Shown in pieces: positions 1-8,810 of a stretch of 64,000 nt of DNA. The position numbers and the translations under genes were made by a program. The stretch's first letter is position 1; each line of letters opens with the position of its first letter. The notes under the pieces are model-generated. The model did not search any database. It was given only the letters and a program-made list of their open reading frames with translations, and had not been told where the DNA came from. Origin of the DNA: Bradyrhizobium archetypum (lineage in GTDB: Bacteria; Pseudomonadota; Alphaproteobacteria; Rhizobiales; Xanthobacteraceae); NCBI RefSeq assembly GCF_013114835.1, contig NZ_JAAVLW010000014.1, positions 18,277-82,276 on the forward strand. Direction: 5' to 3'.

Positions 1-1
1 A

Positions 2-961
2 TTCACTGCGTCCCATATTCTTCTGCCCGTGCTCACCGATAGCCCTGATGCGTTCTACACCAATGGCGACGATGAAAGCCTGCAGGTGCTGTGGGCGAAA
101 GAGAATGGTCTGCGGACAAGGAACCTGGAGCAAATTCTGCTCGCGCAGATCGAGCAGCATCGCACTGAGGTATTCTATAATCTCGATCCGATCCGTTACG
201 GTAGCGAGTTTGTTGCGAAATTGCCCGGATGCGTGAAGAAGTCCATCGGCTGGCGAGCCGCGCCCTCCGGAAGCGCAGACCTGACAAAATACGACCTGAT
301 CGTATGCAACTTTCCTTCAATTCTCGAGCGTTGGCGACAAAAAGGCTGTCGCGTTGCGTATTTTTTCCCGGCGCACGATCCCGTGATGGATACGTATGCC
401 GCAGGCCGAAGTGATGAACTTAACCTCATCTTCATCGGAGGATTCTCGCGCCACCACGTCAAACGCAGCCAGGCACTCCGGGCTGCCGCTTCAACGCCTG
501 GCATCCGGGCGCGCTTTTACCTCGAAGATTCGCGCCTCACCCGACTGGCAAATTTTCTTCCTCCTGTGCCGGCACTTCGCTCATACCGCCATCCTGACGA
601 AATTCGCAAGAATCGCGCCGATCCGTTGTATGGCAGAGATGCGTATGCCGCGATCGCCAAAAGCAGTATCGTATTCAATGGTGCGGTAGACATGGCTGGG
701 GAGGATCGCGGTAATATGAGATGCTTTGAGGCGACGGGATGCGGGGCGGTCCTTTTGACGGACGCAGGGCGTTATCCGGAGGGTTTCGTCGATGGCGAAA
801 CCATGTTGGAATATTCCTCGCCCGAGCAAATACCGGAGTTGATCCAAAGGCTCATGAGAGATGAAACTTTGGCGAGATCCATCGCTCGGGCGGGTTGCGT
901 CATGGTGAGAGAGCGCTATAGCAAACAGCTGCAATGGACGAAATTTCAGGAACTGATCTGA
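2..961 (+). CDS. CgeB-like glycosyltransferase, 5' end outside the window
   Basis: Probable cytoplasmic glycosyltransferase of the CgeB / Glyco_trans_1_2 type, which moves a sugar from a nucleotide donor during surface-polysaccharide synthesis. The reading frame is open from base 2, and the residues before the first possible start (GTG at 29) already read like family sequence (HILLPVLTDSPD), so the gene most likely begins upstream of the window. The N-terminal part has the family pattern in which a list of called proteins sits in the cell interior (NLDPIRYG near residue 52 from the GTG). The C-terminal part has FNGAVDMAGEDRGNMRCFEATGCG, split here as FNGAVDMAG then MRCFEATGCGA, the nucleotide-binding region with its conserved Glu. 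A methyltransferase follows after 24 bases, suggesting one operon. Acceptor and donor sugars are unknown. Confidence 0.75.
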   Translation, partial: FTASHILLPVLTDSPDAFYTNGDDESLQVLWAKENGLRTRNLEQILLAQIEQHRTEVFYNLDPIRYGSEFVAKLPGCVKKSIGWRAAPSGSADLTKYDLIVCNFPSILERWRQKGCRVAYFFPAHDPVMDTYAAGRSDELNLIFIGGFSRHHVKRSQALRAAASTPGIRARFYLEDSRLTRLANFLPPVPALRSYRHPDEIRKNRADPLYGRDAYAAIAKSSIVFNGAVDMAGEDRGNMRCFEATGCGAVLLTDAGRYPEGFVDGETMLEYSSPEQIPELIQRLMRDETLARSIARAGCVMVRERYSKQLQWTKFQELI

Positions 962-985
962 CCAGCGCGCGGGGTTAGTAAGTTT

Positions 986-1843
986 ATGTTTAACGAGAAG
1001 CCTTTCACGACGTGGGAAGATGCCGTGATCTGGCTGCGCAACCAGCCGGACAAGCGCCAACTCGTGCTCGATGCCTTCTATGACGACCCTCTGATCGATG
1101 CCGCCGAACGCTATTTTGCCGGTGCCGAATGGAAGGCGGTTTCGAAGCTCCTGCAGCACCGGACCGGCAAGGCGCTCGACGTTGGCGCCGGTCGTGGGAT
1201 TGCCAGCTATGCGCTGGCGCGGAGCGGATTTACAGTCACTGCGCTCGAGCCTGATCCCAGTGCGGTGGTCGGGACGGCGGCGATCCGTGGGCTCGCGGCC
1301 GAGGCCCGTCTGCCGATCGAGGTGGTCGAGGAATTCTCCGAGCACCTTCCGTTCGCTGAGGGCACGTTCGATGTCGTCTTCGCGCGCGCCGTGCTGCACC
1401 ATATGCGCGATCTGGACAGCGCTTGTCGGGAAGTGTTCCGCGTGCTTCGCCCCGGCGGAATACTGATCGCCGCGCGAGAACACGTGATAAGCAAGGAAGC
1501 CGACCTTAGGGAATTCCTCGATCAGCATCCCCTTCATCACCTCTATGGCGGTGAGCGCGCGTTTCTTCTCGATCAATATGTCGGGGCTCTGAGGACTGCG
1601 GGATTTGCCACGATCGAGGTGCTTGCGCCGCTGAAGAGTCCGATCAATCTGTTTCCATATACAATTGAGACGCTGCGAGCGGCCGTCGTGGAAAGATTGA
1701 CGGACAAAATTCCGATCAAGCCCGTTTGGGGTGCCGCACTCGCTTCCACGAGCATCTTCGCATCGCTGCTTTCAATGGCAGAGCGCTTTGACCACCGACC
1801 CGGCCGGCTCTACTCATTTGTCTGTCACAAGGGACCGGCATGA
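986..1843 (+). CDS. class I SAM-dependent methyltransferase
   Basis: A 285-residue Rossmann-fold methyltransferase of the Methyltransf_11 type. Motif I, the SAM-binding glycine loop, is ALDVGAGRGIASYAL at residues 63-77. The acidic end of strand 2 is ALEPD near 93, and motif II/III reads FDVVFARAVLHHM followed by REVFRVLRPGG. This fold transfers a methyl group from SAM to a small molecule or sugar. Its position between a glycosyltransferase and a sugar epimerase suggests that the substrate is a sugar or glycan, but that is inference. Its stop overlaps the start of the next gene (ATGA at 1840), a typical sign of translational coupling. Confidence 0.8.
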   Translation: MFNEKPFTTWEDAVIWLRNQPDKRQLVLDAFYDDPLIDAAERYFAGAEWKAVSKLLQHRTGKALDVGAGRGIASYALARSGFTVTALEPDPSAVVGTAAIRGLAAEARLPIEVVEEFSEHLPFAEGTFDVVFARAVLHHMRDLDSACREVFRVLRPGGILIAAREHVISKEADLREFLDQHPLHHLYGGERAFLLDQYVGALRTAGFATIEVLAPLKSPINLFPYTIETLRAAVVERLTDKIPIKPVWGAALASTSIFASLLSMAERFDHRPGRLYSFVCHKGPA

Positions 1844-2769
1844 GCATGTGGGTTACCGGTGCCAATGGTTTCATCGGTCGGCATCTCGTCCGGCTGCTGG
1901 CTGATAGCGGCGATCGCGTTCATGGCATTGGGCACGGCGCGATCGGAGACGTTGAAAAGCGTCGAATAGGTCTGGAGCACTGGCTGAATGGCGAAATCGA
2001 CGCTGCCAATCTAAACGCGCTGGCGGAGCGGGCCGAACAGCCGTCAGCGATTTTCCATCTTGCCGGCGGAGCTTCGGTCGGATTATCGATCGCGCAGCCC
2101 TTTGAAGACTTTTCGCGCACCGTCAATAGCACGGCGCGGCTGCTTGAGTGGATGCGCCATTCCGCTCCAAATTGCCGGCTGATTGTCGCCTCCAGCGCGG
2201 CTGTCTACGGCGCGCACCACTCCGGAATCTTATCTGAAGAAGCCGAACCACGGCCGCTCTCGCCTTACGGCTACCACAAGCTGATGATGGAACAGCTTTG
2301 TAGGAGCTATGCCGCTCATTTTGGACTGCGAACGATGGTGGTTCGCCTGTTCTCCGTCTACGGCATGTTTCTCCGTAAGCAGCTCCTGTGGGATATGTGC
2401 TCGCGCCTGCAGCGAGGCGAGCGCGAACTCATGCTGGGCGGCACGGGAGACGAAGTCCGCGATTGGGTCGACGTGCGCGACGTGGTTAGGCTCCTGTCAA
2501 GTTTGGCGACACGGCCGCAACAGGAAAAGTTGCAGGTGATCAACGGTGGGTGTGGTTCGGGTACGACGGTCGCCGAGGTTGCCGATATCCTGACGAAAAG
2601 CTGGGGTGAGCAGGCTAGCGTGCGTTTCTCCGGTGTAGTTCGTCCCGGCGATCCGTTCAGCCTCGTCGCAGATGGCGGGAAAGTTCGAACTTTACCTTTT
2701 GCGTGGGAAATTCCGCTGTCGCGAGGCATCGCCGATTACGTCCATTGGTTCAAGGAAGATACTCGTTGA
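1840..2769 (+). CDS. NAD-dependent epimerase/dehydratase (extended SDR)
   Basis: A 309-residue extended short-chain dehydrogenase acting on nucleotide sugars. The NAD-binding loop VTGANGFIGRHL is at the N terminus, the catalytic Ser region is VASSAAVYGA, and the Tyr-Lys pair is YGYHK near residues 145-149. The late RDWVDVRDVVRLL segment is typical of UDP- or GDP-sugar epimerases and dehydratases. The gene starts inside the stop of the methyltransferase and its own stop overlaps the TTG start of the glycosyltransferase that follows. The three genes are therefore probably translated together and act on one glycan. The exact sugar cannot be read from the sequence. Confidence 0.8.
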   Translation: MSMWVTGANGFIGRHLVRLLADSGDRVHGIGHGAIGDVEKRRIGLEHWLNGEIDAANLNALAERAEQPSAIFHLAGGASVGLSIAQPFEDFSRTVNSTARLLEWMRHSAPNCRLIVASSAAVYGAHHSGILSEEAEPRPLSPYGYHKLMMEQLCRSYAAHFGLRTMVVRLFSVYGMFLRKQLLWDMCSRLQRGERELMLGGTGDEVRDWVDVRDVVRLLSSLATRPQQEKLQVINGGCGSGTTVAEVADILTKSWGEQASVRFSGVVRPGDPFSLVADGGKVRTLPFAWEIPLSRGIADYVHWFKEDTR

Positions 2770-3944
2770 GCAACGGGAGCCCAATTCGTCTCGCCTTCAC
2801 CATGATTTCCCGCGAAAGCTGGGCCGGAGGATATAACTACCAGCGCAATCTATTTGCCGCCTTGCGGCAGTACTGTCAGGGCGCAATCAGGCCAGTCGTG
2901 TTCGCCGGCGAACGCGACGATTTCTCTGATCTCGAAGCGTTGGGTCGAATTCCAGACGTCGAAATCCTGCAATCAACCGCGTTTGATCGAGGAGCATTGC
3001 AGTCTCTCACGCCGATATGTCTTGGGCGGGACTTTGCGGCGGCATCGGAGTTTCGACGGAAACAAATTGATGCAGTTTTTGAGTCGGCGCGCTTCTTTGG
3101 CTGGTCTACCTATTACCCAAGCGTCGCGTGGATTCCGGACATGCAGCATCTGGCACTTCCACATCTGTTTTCCACGCGCGCTCGATGGCGCCGCGACATT
3201 GGCTTTCGGTTGCAGATCATGTCGGGCCGGACGATAATGCTCAGCAGCGAGAGCGCAGAGCGAGACTGCTTAAAAAGCTATCCCAATGCAAAAGGAAGAA
3301 CCGCCGTTGTGAAGTTCGCGAGCGAGCCTGCTCCCGAGCTCTTGAGATTGGATCCGGTTGAAGTCGCTCGAAACTACGACCTGCCGCCAAACTATTTCTA
3401 TCTTCCAAATCAATTCTGGCGTCACAAGAACCACCAAGTTGTAATCGATGCGCTTGCACTGCTCTCAAATAGTGGCAAGCGTGTCGTTGTGGTGGCATCC
3501 GGAGCACCTGATCCAAACGAGCCGCAACTCGTTGATAAGATTATGCAACAAGTGGTCGACCGAGGGCTTGAGCAAGAATTCAGATACTTGGGTATGATTC
3601 CATTGGCTGAGGTCTATGCGCTGCTTCGGGCTAGCGCGGCTCTTCTCAATCCGTCCCGATTCGAGGGTTGGAGTACTACGGTGGAGGAGGCCAAATCATT
3701 TGGCGTGCCGATGGTCTTGTCGAGCATTGACGTACATCGTGAACAAGCAGATGGCAAAGCTGACTATTTCGATGTCGATGACGCTTCATCACTCGCCGAT
3801 CATCTTGCGAAGATATCGCAGAATTCTGAACCCACATTGATCAGAAATCTCTTGCCGGATGTCCACTCTCGCGTGGCTTCGTTTGCGTCGGACTTTGTAG
3901 CTACAGTCCAGCGTGCAAGACAGCGCTATGGTAGCACGACTTAG
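2766..3944 (+). CDS. GT4-family glycosyltransferase
   Basis: A GT-B fold glycosyltransferase of family 1/4. The C-terminal half contains FRYLGMIPLAEVYALLRASAALLNPS followed by RFEGWSTTVEEAKSFGVP, the E-x7-E nucleotide-sugar motif that contacts the donor. I place the start at TTG 2766, inside the stop of the upstream gene (TTGA). That gives about 392 residues beginning SNGSPIRLAF. A longer ATG start at 2703 exists but would bury 67 bases in the preceding gene. The gene visibly uses more A/T-ending codons than the housekeeping genes further right, as is common in laterally acquired polysaccharide genes. It ends the + strand cluster; the next gene is convergent. The acceptor is unknown. Confidence 0.78.
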   Translation: MSNGSPIRLAFTMISRESWAGGYNYQRNLFAALRQYCQGAIRPVVFAGERDDFSDLEALGRIPDVEILQSTAFDRGALQSLTPICLGRDFAAASEFRRKQIDAVFESARFFGWSTYYPSVAWIPDMQHLALPHLFSTRARWRRDIGFRLQIMSGRTIMLSSESAERDCLKSYPNAKGRTAVVKFASEPAPELLRLDPVEVARNYDLPPNYFYLPNQFWRHKNHQVVIDALALLSNSGKRVVVVASGAPDPNEPQLVDKIMQQVVDRGLEQEFRYLGMIPLAEVYALLRASAALLNPSRFEGWSTTVEEAKSFGVPMVLSSIDVHREQADGKADYFDVDDASSLADHLAKISQNSEPTLIRNLLPDVHSRVASFASDFVATVQRARQRYGSTT

Positions 3945-3996
3945 TGAGGCTAATCCCGATGGAGGTCATCACGAACGAGTCAATGCCGTCTGAGAA

Positions 3997-4932
3997 CTAG
4001 AGTGGAGCCAGAGCATTCCGAAGACCTTCGTCTAGACCAAGCGGTGGCCGCCATCCGGTCTTCAGAGCTTTAGACATGTCGATCTCCAGCGATGTGGCCA
4101 CACTATTGTAGGCTTCAGAACGACCGCTGATCCTGAATAACGCGTTGAGTGCAAACAACGGAAAAGGCACGATGTGCGATTTCTTGCCTAAAGCTTTTTC
4201 GATCCGTCGAACAAATTCTGGCGTTGAAATTTGCTCCTCATCAGCCACTAAAAAGATGTCGAACCTACCGTGCTGATGAGTAAGTCGGTGCACTATGAAC
4301 GACGCTAAGTTTGCGACGCTTAGAAAGGCGCGCCGGTTCTGGATACAACCGAACGGCAACGGGATCCCTCTATTCACCGCCGCAGCCAGCAGTTTAAAAT
4401 TACCGAGCGCGCCTGCACCATAAATCAGTGGCGGGCGAATGATCGTAAAATTCATGCTTGTATACTTCACCATAGCTTCAAGGCCTGCTTCTGCGGCAGC
4501 TTTCGACGCTCCGTAGACTCCGCGGGGCGTTAAGAGGTCATTCTCACGAAAGGGAGGTCGACCGTCAGTGCTGCTCCCATTAACGAGGACTGTGCTCAGG
4601 TAAACAAAATGGCTAACCCCCGCTTCGGCTGCGCACCGGGCAAGGTGCAACGTGCCATCGGTATTGATGGATTGGTAAACGTCTGCAGCATGTTCTTCGC
4701 GTGGGTGATGAACTCGGGCTGCCAAATGCACCACCGCATCGACACCGGCGAGCGCTTCTGCCCAGTTGGTATGAGGACCGATAGTTCCGATCATTATCGA
4801 AGTTGCGTCGGGCGAGGGCTTTCGCACGGCTTGTCTAACGATCATGCCGTTACGTTTCAACACGGGGGCAAGATTCTGGCCTACGAAGCCATTCGCACCC
4901 GTTAGCAAGACAACAAGTCGACCATCGTCCAT
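3997..4932 (-). CDS. SDR-family sugar epimerase/dehydratase
   Basis: A 311-residue extended SDR with the NAD loop LLTGANGFVGQNL at residues 9-21, the Ser region YLSTVLVNGSS and the catalytic pair YGASK. The N- and C-terminal pattern (INTDGTLHLARCAAEAG, then a late TGWRPP) resembles the epimerases that act on UDP-sugars or on undecaprenyl-linked sugars in O-antigen clusters (WbpV/Gnu-like). It could thus modify the first sugar of a lipid-linked glycan, but this assignment is by resemblance only. It is convergent with the + strand glycosyltransferase and is separated from GDP-fucose synthase by about 200 bases in which I see no gene or clear signal. Confidence 0.75.
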   Translation of the reverse strand: MDDGRLVVLLTGANGFVGQNLAPVLKRNGMIVRQAVRKPSPDATSIMIGTIGPHTNWAEALAGVDAVVHLAARVHHPREEHAADVYQSINTDGTLHLARCAAEAGVSHFVYLSTVLVNGSSTDGRPPFRENDLLTPRGVYGASKAAAEAGLEAMVKYTSMNFTIIRPPLIYGAGALGNFKLLAAAVNRGIPLPFGCIQNRRAFLSVANLASFIVHRLTHQHGRFDIFLVADEEQISTPEFVRRIEKALGKKSHIVPFPLFALNALFRISGRSEAYNSVATSLEIDMSKALKTGWRPPLGLDEGLRNALAPL

Positions 4933-5138
4933 TCTGTTCTCATCTCTTTCTGAAGCCAGCGTCTCGCCATTAGCAACGCTGATGCTAAATCAGAGGGCAT
5001 AGCCATTTTCTGGCTAAAACGCCGCGAACCTCATGAGGGCCATCGAAAACACCCGTTCTTACTTGTTGACTTTCCCGACAGATGGAGATGCGCGCCAACC
5101 TGGGCAAGAGCGGCGTGCTTCGGAGCTTCGCTCGGTGG

Positions 5139-6098
5139 CTAACACTCGGCTGGCTCCCGGATTTCACTGAGATAAGCCTGGTAGGCGAGCCGGATGCCGT
5201 CCTCAAGCTTCGTGCCGGCCCGCCAGCCGAGTTTTGCCAAGCGGCTGACGTCGAGCAGTTTTCGCGGGGTGCCGTCCGGGCGCGAAGTGTCAAAACCGAT
5301 CTCGCCGCTGTAGCCGACGGTTGCTGCGACCACGTGGGCGAATTCGGCGATCGTGATGTCCTCGCCGGTGCCGATATTGACCAGCTCGCGATCCGAATAG
5401 GTCATCATCAAATGGATGCAGGCGTCGGCCAGGTCGTCGACATAGAGGAATTCGCGCCGCGGCGTGCCGGTGCCCCAGACCACGACTTTGTCGGCGCCGG
5501 CAATCTTGGCTTCGTGAAAGCGGCGGATCAGGGCGGCGACGACATGGCTGTATTCAGGATGATAATTGTCGCCGCGGCCGTAGAGATTGGTCGGCATCAC
5601 ATTGATGAAGTCGGCGCCGTACTGGCTGCGATAGGCCTCCACCATCTTGATCCCGGCGATCTTGGCAATCGCATAAGGTTCGTTGGTCGGCTCCAGCGGC
5701 CCCGTCAGCATGGAATCCTCGCGCAGCGGCTGCGGCGCCAGCTTGGGATAGATGCAGGAGGAGCCTAAGAACATCAGCTTCTCGGCGCCATGGACATGCG
5801 CCGCATGGATCACGTTCGAAGCAATGGCCAGATTGTCATAGAGGAATTCGGCGCGCAGCGTGTTGTTGGCGACGATGCCGCCGACCTTGGCGGCCGCCAG
5901 AAACACCACCTGGGGCCGGTTGACGGCAAACCAGCGGTTGACCGCGGCCTGATCGCGCAGATCGACCTCGCTGCGAGTTGCCGTCAGCAGTTCGACGTGT
6001 TCTGCAGCCAGCCGCCGCACCAGCGCGGCGCCGGCCATGCCGCGGTGGCCGGCAACGTAGACCGTCTTGCCCTTCAGCTCAAACGGCAGGCTTGCCAT
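5139..6098 (-). CDS. fcl: GDP-L-fucose synthase, copy 1
   Basis: Converts GDP-4-keto-6-deoxy-D-mannose to GDP-L-fucose by 3,5-epimerisation and NADPH-dependent 4-reduction in the cytoplasm. The 319-residue protein has the nucleotide loop GHRGMAG at residues 17-23, SSCIYP (Ser114, Cys115) and the Tyr142-x3-Lys146 pair in PYAIAK, all expected for the family. I start it at ATG 6098, giving MASLPFELKGKTVYVAGHRG. A longer frame reading into gmd is possible but has no family character. It overlaps the end of gmd by 20 bases, so the two enzymes of the GDP-fucose pathway are coupled. A second, clearly paralogous copy lies at 29422-30375 on the other strand. Confidence 0.93.
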   Translation of the reverse strand: MASLPFELKGKTVYVAGHRGMAGAALVRRLAAEHVELLTATRSEVDLRDQAAVNRWFAVNRPQVVFLAAAKVGGIVANNTLRAEFLYDNLAIASNVIHAAHVHGAEKLMFLGSSCIYPKLAPQPLREDSMLTGPLEPTNEPYAIAKIAGIKMVEAYRSQYGADFINVMPTNLYGRGDNYHPEYSHVVAALIRRFHEAKIAGADKVVVWGTGTPRREFLYVDDLADACIHLMMTYSDRELVNIGTGEDITIAEFAHVVAATVGYSGEIGFDTSRPDGTPRKLLDVSRLAKLGWRAGTKLEDGIRLAYQAYLSEIREPAEC

Positions 6099-7164
6099 TG
6101 GCGACCTCCCGCCGCGCTTCATCGAGATCGTTCGCGACCATTTCCTTGACCATCTGGACGAACGACGTCTTCGGCTTCCAGCCCAGTTTCTCGCGCGCCT
6201 TACTGGCATCGCCGACCAGAAGATCGACCTCGGTCGGCCGGAAATAGACGGGATCGATGCGGACCACGGTCTTGCCGGATTTGGCGTCGACGCCGGTTTC
6301 GTCGACGCCCTGGCCGCGCCACTCGATGCGGCGGCCAACTTCGGCAAACGTCAGTTCGACGAATTCGCGCACCGAGCGGGTCTCGCCGGTCGCCAGCACG
6401 AAATCGTCGGGCGCATCCGCCTGCAGGATCAGGTACATGCCCTCGATATAGTCCCGCGCATGGCCCCAGTCGCGCTTGGCTTCGAGGTTGCCGAGATAGA
6501 GCGCCTCGTCCAGGCCAACCTCGATGCGGGCGATGCTGCGGGTGATCTTGCGGGTGACAAACGTCTCGCCGCGGATCGGGCTCTCGTGGTTGAACAGGAT
6601 GCCGTTCGAGGCAAACATGCCGTAGGCCTCGCGGTAGTTCACGGTGATCCAGTAGCCGTACAGCTTGGCGACGCCGTAGGGCGAGCGCGGGTAAAACGGC
6701 GTGGTCTCCTTCTGCGGCACCTCCTGGACCAGGCCGTAGAGCTCCGACGTCGAGGCCTGATAGAACCGCGTCTCCTTCTCCATGCCGAGGATGCGGATCG
6801 CCTCCAGCAGCCGCAGCACGCCGATGGCGTCGGCATTGGCGGTATATTCCGGGCTTTCGAAGCTGACGCCGACATGGCTCTGGGCGGCGAGGTTGTAGAT
6901 CTCGGTCGGCCTGATCTGCTGCATCAGCCGGATCAGGTTAGTCGAGTCGGTCATGTCGCCGTAATGCAGCAGGAACGGCACCTGGCGGGAATGCGGGTCC
7001 TGGTAGAGGTGATCGATCCGCGCCGTGTTGAACGAGGACGAGCGCCGCTTGATGCCGTGGACCTCATAGCCGAGGCCAAGCAGATATTCGGCCAAGTAGG
7101 CGCCGTCCTGGCCGGTGACGCCGGTGATCAGCGCCACGCGCCGCCTAGGAACTTGTGGATGCAA
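6079..7164 (-). CDS. gmd: GDP-mannose 4,6-dehydratase, copy 1
   Basis: Makes GDP-4-keto-6-deoxy-D-mannose from GDP-D-mannose, the first step to GDP-fucose, GDP-rhamnose and related sugars. The 361 residues include the NADP loop GVTGQDG at 15-21, the active-site block STSELYG (Thr139, Glu141) and Tyr163-x3-Lys167 in SPYGVAK. The start is a TTG at 7164. It is supported by a perfect AGGAGG at 7170-7175, about five bases away, and by equal length with copy 2. Hand alignment against copy 2 (28356-29441) shows roughly 27 amino-acid differences, mostly near the N terminus and in the last 60 residues. fcl follows with a 20-base overlap. Fucose occurs in rhizobial LPS and Nod factors; which glycan this copy serves is unknown. 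Confidence 0.94.
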   Translation of the reverse strand: MHPQVPRRRVALITGVTGQDGAYLAEYLLGLGYEVHGIKRRSSSFNTARIDHLYQDPHSRQVPFLLHYGDMTDSTNLIRLMQQIRPTEIYNLAAQSHVGVSFESPEYTANADAIGVLRLLEAIRILGMEKETRFYQASTSELYGLVQEVPQKETTPFYPRSPYGVAKLYGYWITVNYREAYGMFASNGILFNHESPIRGETFVTRKITRSIARIEVGLDEALYLGNLEAKRDWGHARDYIEGMYLILQADAPDDFVLATGETRSVREFVELTFAEVGRRIEWRGQGVDETGVDAKSGKTVVRIDPVYFRPTEVDLLVGDASKAREKLGWKPKTSFVQMVKEMVANDLDEARREVANGKPAV

Positions 7165-7294
7165 TGATGCCTCCTAAAAAATCAGCAAAATGGCGATTGG
7201 TGTGCTCCATGGCAGCGCAGTACGCATCGCCCTCCTGGAGCAGATTTGAGCTGCGTGTCTATTTGGTATCGGACAGGATTGCAACGCGACAGGC

Positions 7295-7824
7295 TCACTC
7301 AGTTGGGCGCGCCTTATTGTGAGGCAAGAGCGGCCTGACGAAGTCGGCGAGCTGGCCGCTTGCGTACAAATATCCTTTTATTCCCGCGGCCCGGGCTGCT
7401 TCTACATCAGTAGACTTGTCGCCTATGAGAATGCTCCGACTGACATCCACGGGGAAACGTTCCAAGAGGTCGTTGATCATTCCTGCAGCAGGCTTGCGCC
7501 GATAGCTTGCCCGCCGGTATCGCTCTATCGATGCGTCAGGATGAAAAGGGCAGTATTCGAATGCATCTACGTGAGCTCCGAACTTGGCCAAGTCCACCAT
7601 ATGTTGATGCAACGCTTCAATGTGAGTTTCCTCGTAAATACCCTGGCCACCCCCGACTGGTTTGTCACTACGAATGCAAAGCACCCTGCATCATTGACGG
7701 CTTTCACCGCTTCGCGTGCGCCATCTATCCACTTCAGCTTAGCGATCTCGAACACATAACCGCTGTCTTCATTCAGCACTCCGTCGCGATCGAAGAAGAC
7801 TGCCGGTCTCTTTATTTCGTACAT
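7295..7824 (-). pseudogene. GmhB-like HAD phosphatase, broken by one frameshift
   Basis: The two halves of a D,D-heptose bisphosphate phosphatase (HisB-N/GmhB, HAD-IIIA) lie in different frames. The first half (from 7824) has the nucleophile motif FFDRDGVLNED and ends in family sequence at VVTNQSGVAR. The second half resumes with GIYEETHIEAL, the YCPFHP zinc-loop region, and the late ILIGDKSTDVEAA motif. One extra G on the - strand in the GGG run at 7641-7643 would restore a continuous protein of about 175 residues. So one base has been lost in the organism or in sequencing. It lies upstream of gmd in the same orientation and may once have been part of that operon. HisB-type histidinol phosphatase is the alternative, made less likely by the sugar-gene context. 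Confidence 0.75.
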
Positions 7825-8074
7825 AGCGTTCGGACAATCGTTGGGTTCACAAGCACAAACATCGAAAGTTTAGGCCGTAAGAGGCCAATAAAGGAGGCTA
7901 CTCATCGATAGCATCCTGTCGTATCATGGAATTGGCCGGCGTTCGTTTGCATGGGCGAGGTGTTTGTACCGGACCAAGCGCATTCGGGAACCCTCATCAG
8001 TTGTAGGACTTCGCCTTTGCAACCATTTAAGGAAGGAGTAAAGTCCAGTTATTCGCAACCCGTCCGGGCAAGCC

Positions 8075-8185
8075 ATGATTGAGGCAATTTTGTTAATGGT
8101 CGGCACATACATCGTTGTTGCCGAGGTTGTTCGACGGTGGCGCGAGGCCGCGGATCGAGCGAGATACAGGAAAAGGCGCGCGTAG
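8075..8185 (+). CDS. possible 36-residue membrane protein
   Basis: A short frame with ATG at 8075 encodes one hydrophobic stretch (AILLMVGTYIVVAEVV, about residues 4-19) followed by a strongly basic tail rich in Arg (RRWREAADRARYRKRRA). That layout is typical of small single-span membrane proteins. There is no good ribosome-binding site directly upstream; GGAAGGAG at 8031-8038 is too far away. The frame is closed by a stop at 8039. No relative is recognised. It lies in otherwise gene-poor, decayed sequence and may be chance. Confidence 0.3.
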   Translation: MIEAILLMVGTYIVVAEVVRRWREAADRARYRKRRA

Positions 8186-8239
8186 GATGGGGACACCCTG
8201 TCCGATGCATGTTTTCAAATTTGATTTCCGCGATGGCCC

Positions 8240-8520
8240 GATTTGCCTGTGGGCGAACTTCAGGTGATGCGGGTCTCTGAGCCAACTCGTTTGTAGATTA
8301 GGAACGGCTGACTGCGGACGAGCAAGAGGTGCGCCTTGCAAGCATTCTGACGGGGTCCTTGGAAAAAGCAAGATGAGCCCCCCACCCGTTTCGGGGCATC
8401 GTTGGTGGATGCTTCGCGCTGTTCGATGCCGTCCATTGACTCCGCGGGTAGGGTAATTTTTCGAAGCCTCTGTTGCTACTCGGTTTCGATCAACCGGCAT
8501 CCTCCTCCAGCAGAGCATTC
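8240..8520 (-). pseudogene. remnant of a second ERF/HNH gene (C-terminal part)
   Basis: Two blocks here match the intact ERF gene at 9753-10877 by eye. On the + strand, GCGAACTTCAGGTGATG near 8252 parallels GCGAACTTCAGGTGGTG near 10002. The following 90 bases keep the same order of short matches, ending near GGTGCGCCTT against GGTGCCCCTT. Further right, CGATCAACCGGCATC near 8483 and CCAGCAGAGCATTCT near 8505 parallel CGATCAACCGGGCATC and CCAGCAGAGCGTTCT near 10219-10252. On the - strand the remnant still encodes DPHHLKFA, the His-His core of the zinc domain, but the linker is shortened and the flanking frame is lost. This is the remains of a duplicated or older copy, not a functional gene. 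Confidence 0.7.
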
Positions 8521-8560
8521 TATGAGGGAGGCAATTTTGGGGCTAGGTCAGAAGGTCATT

Positions 8561-8623
8561 CTCGGCAACTAAGGGAGGATCCTCGGCAACTAAGGGAGGA
8601 TCCTCGGCAACTAAGGGAGGATC
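8561..8623. repeat. three perfect tandem 21-bp repeats
   Basis: A unit starting CTCGGCAACTAAGGGAGGAT and closing with C is present three times in a row at 8561-8581, 8582-8602 and 8603-8623 without a single difference. No ORF of note crosses it. The flanks (8521-8560 and 8624-8810) carry no gene I can recognise. The repeat looks like recent slippage expansion; there are no spacers, so it is not a CRISPR. Confidence 0.95.
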
Positions 8624-8810
8624 TCGCGCAGCATTAATTCACGGAGGGACGGGTCACGTTCCTTGAGCGAACCTTTGTTGGCAACTTCAGGCTAAAGCCA
8701 TCCACGATGCACTCTCTGCCACCATATTTCCTCAAGACGATGGAACCTGGCCCTCATCTCGACAGAATTCTGCTTGGGTTCCATTGGAATATTTTCCGGT
8801 TGGTTCTTGA

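Noticed and set aside
8561..8623. CRISPR array
   Set aside because: The units are directly adjacent with no spacers, and no cas gene is present.
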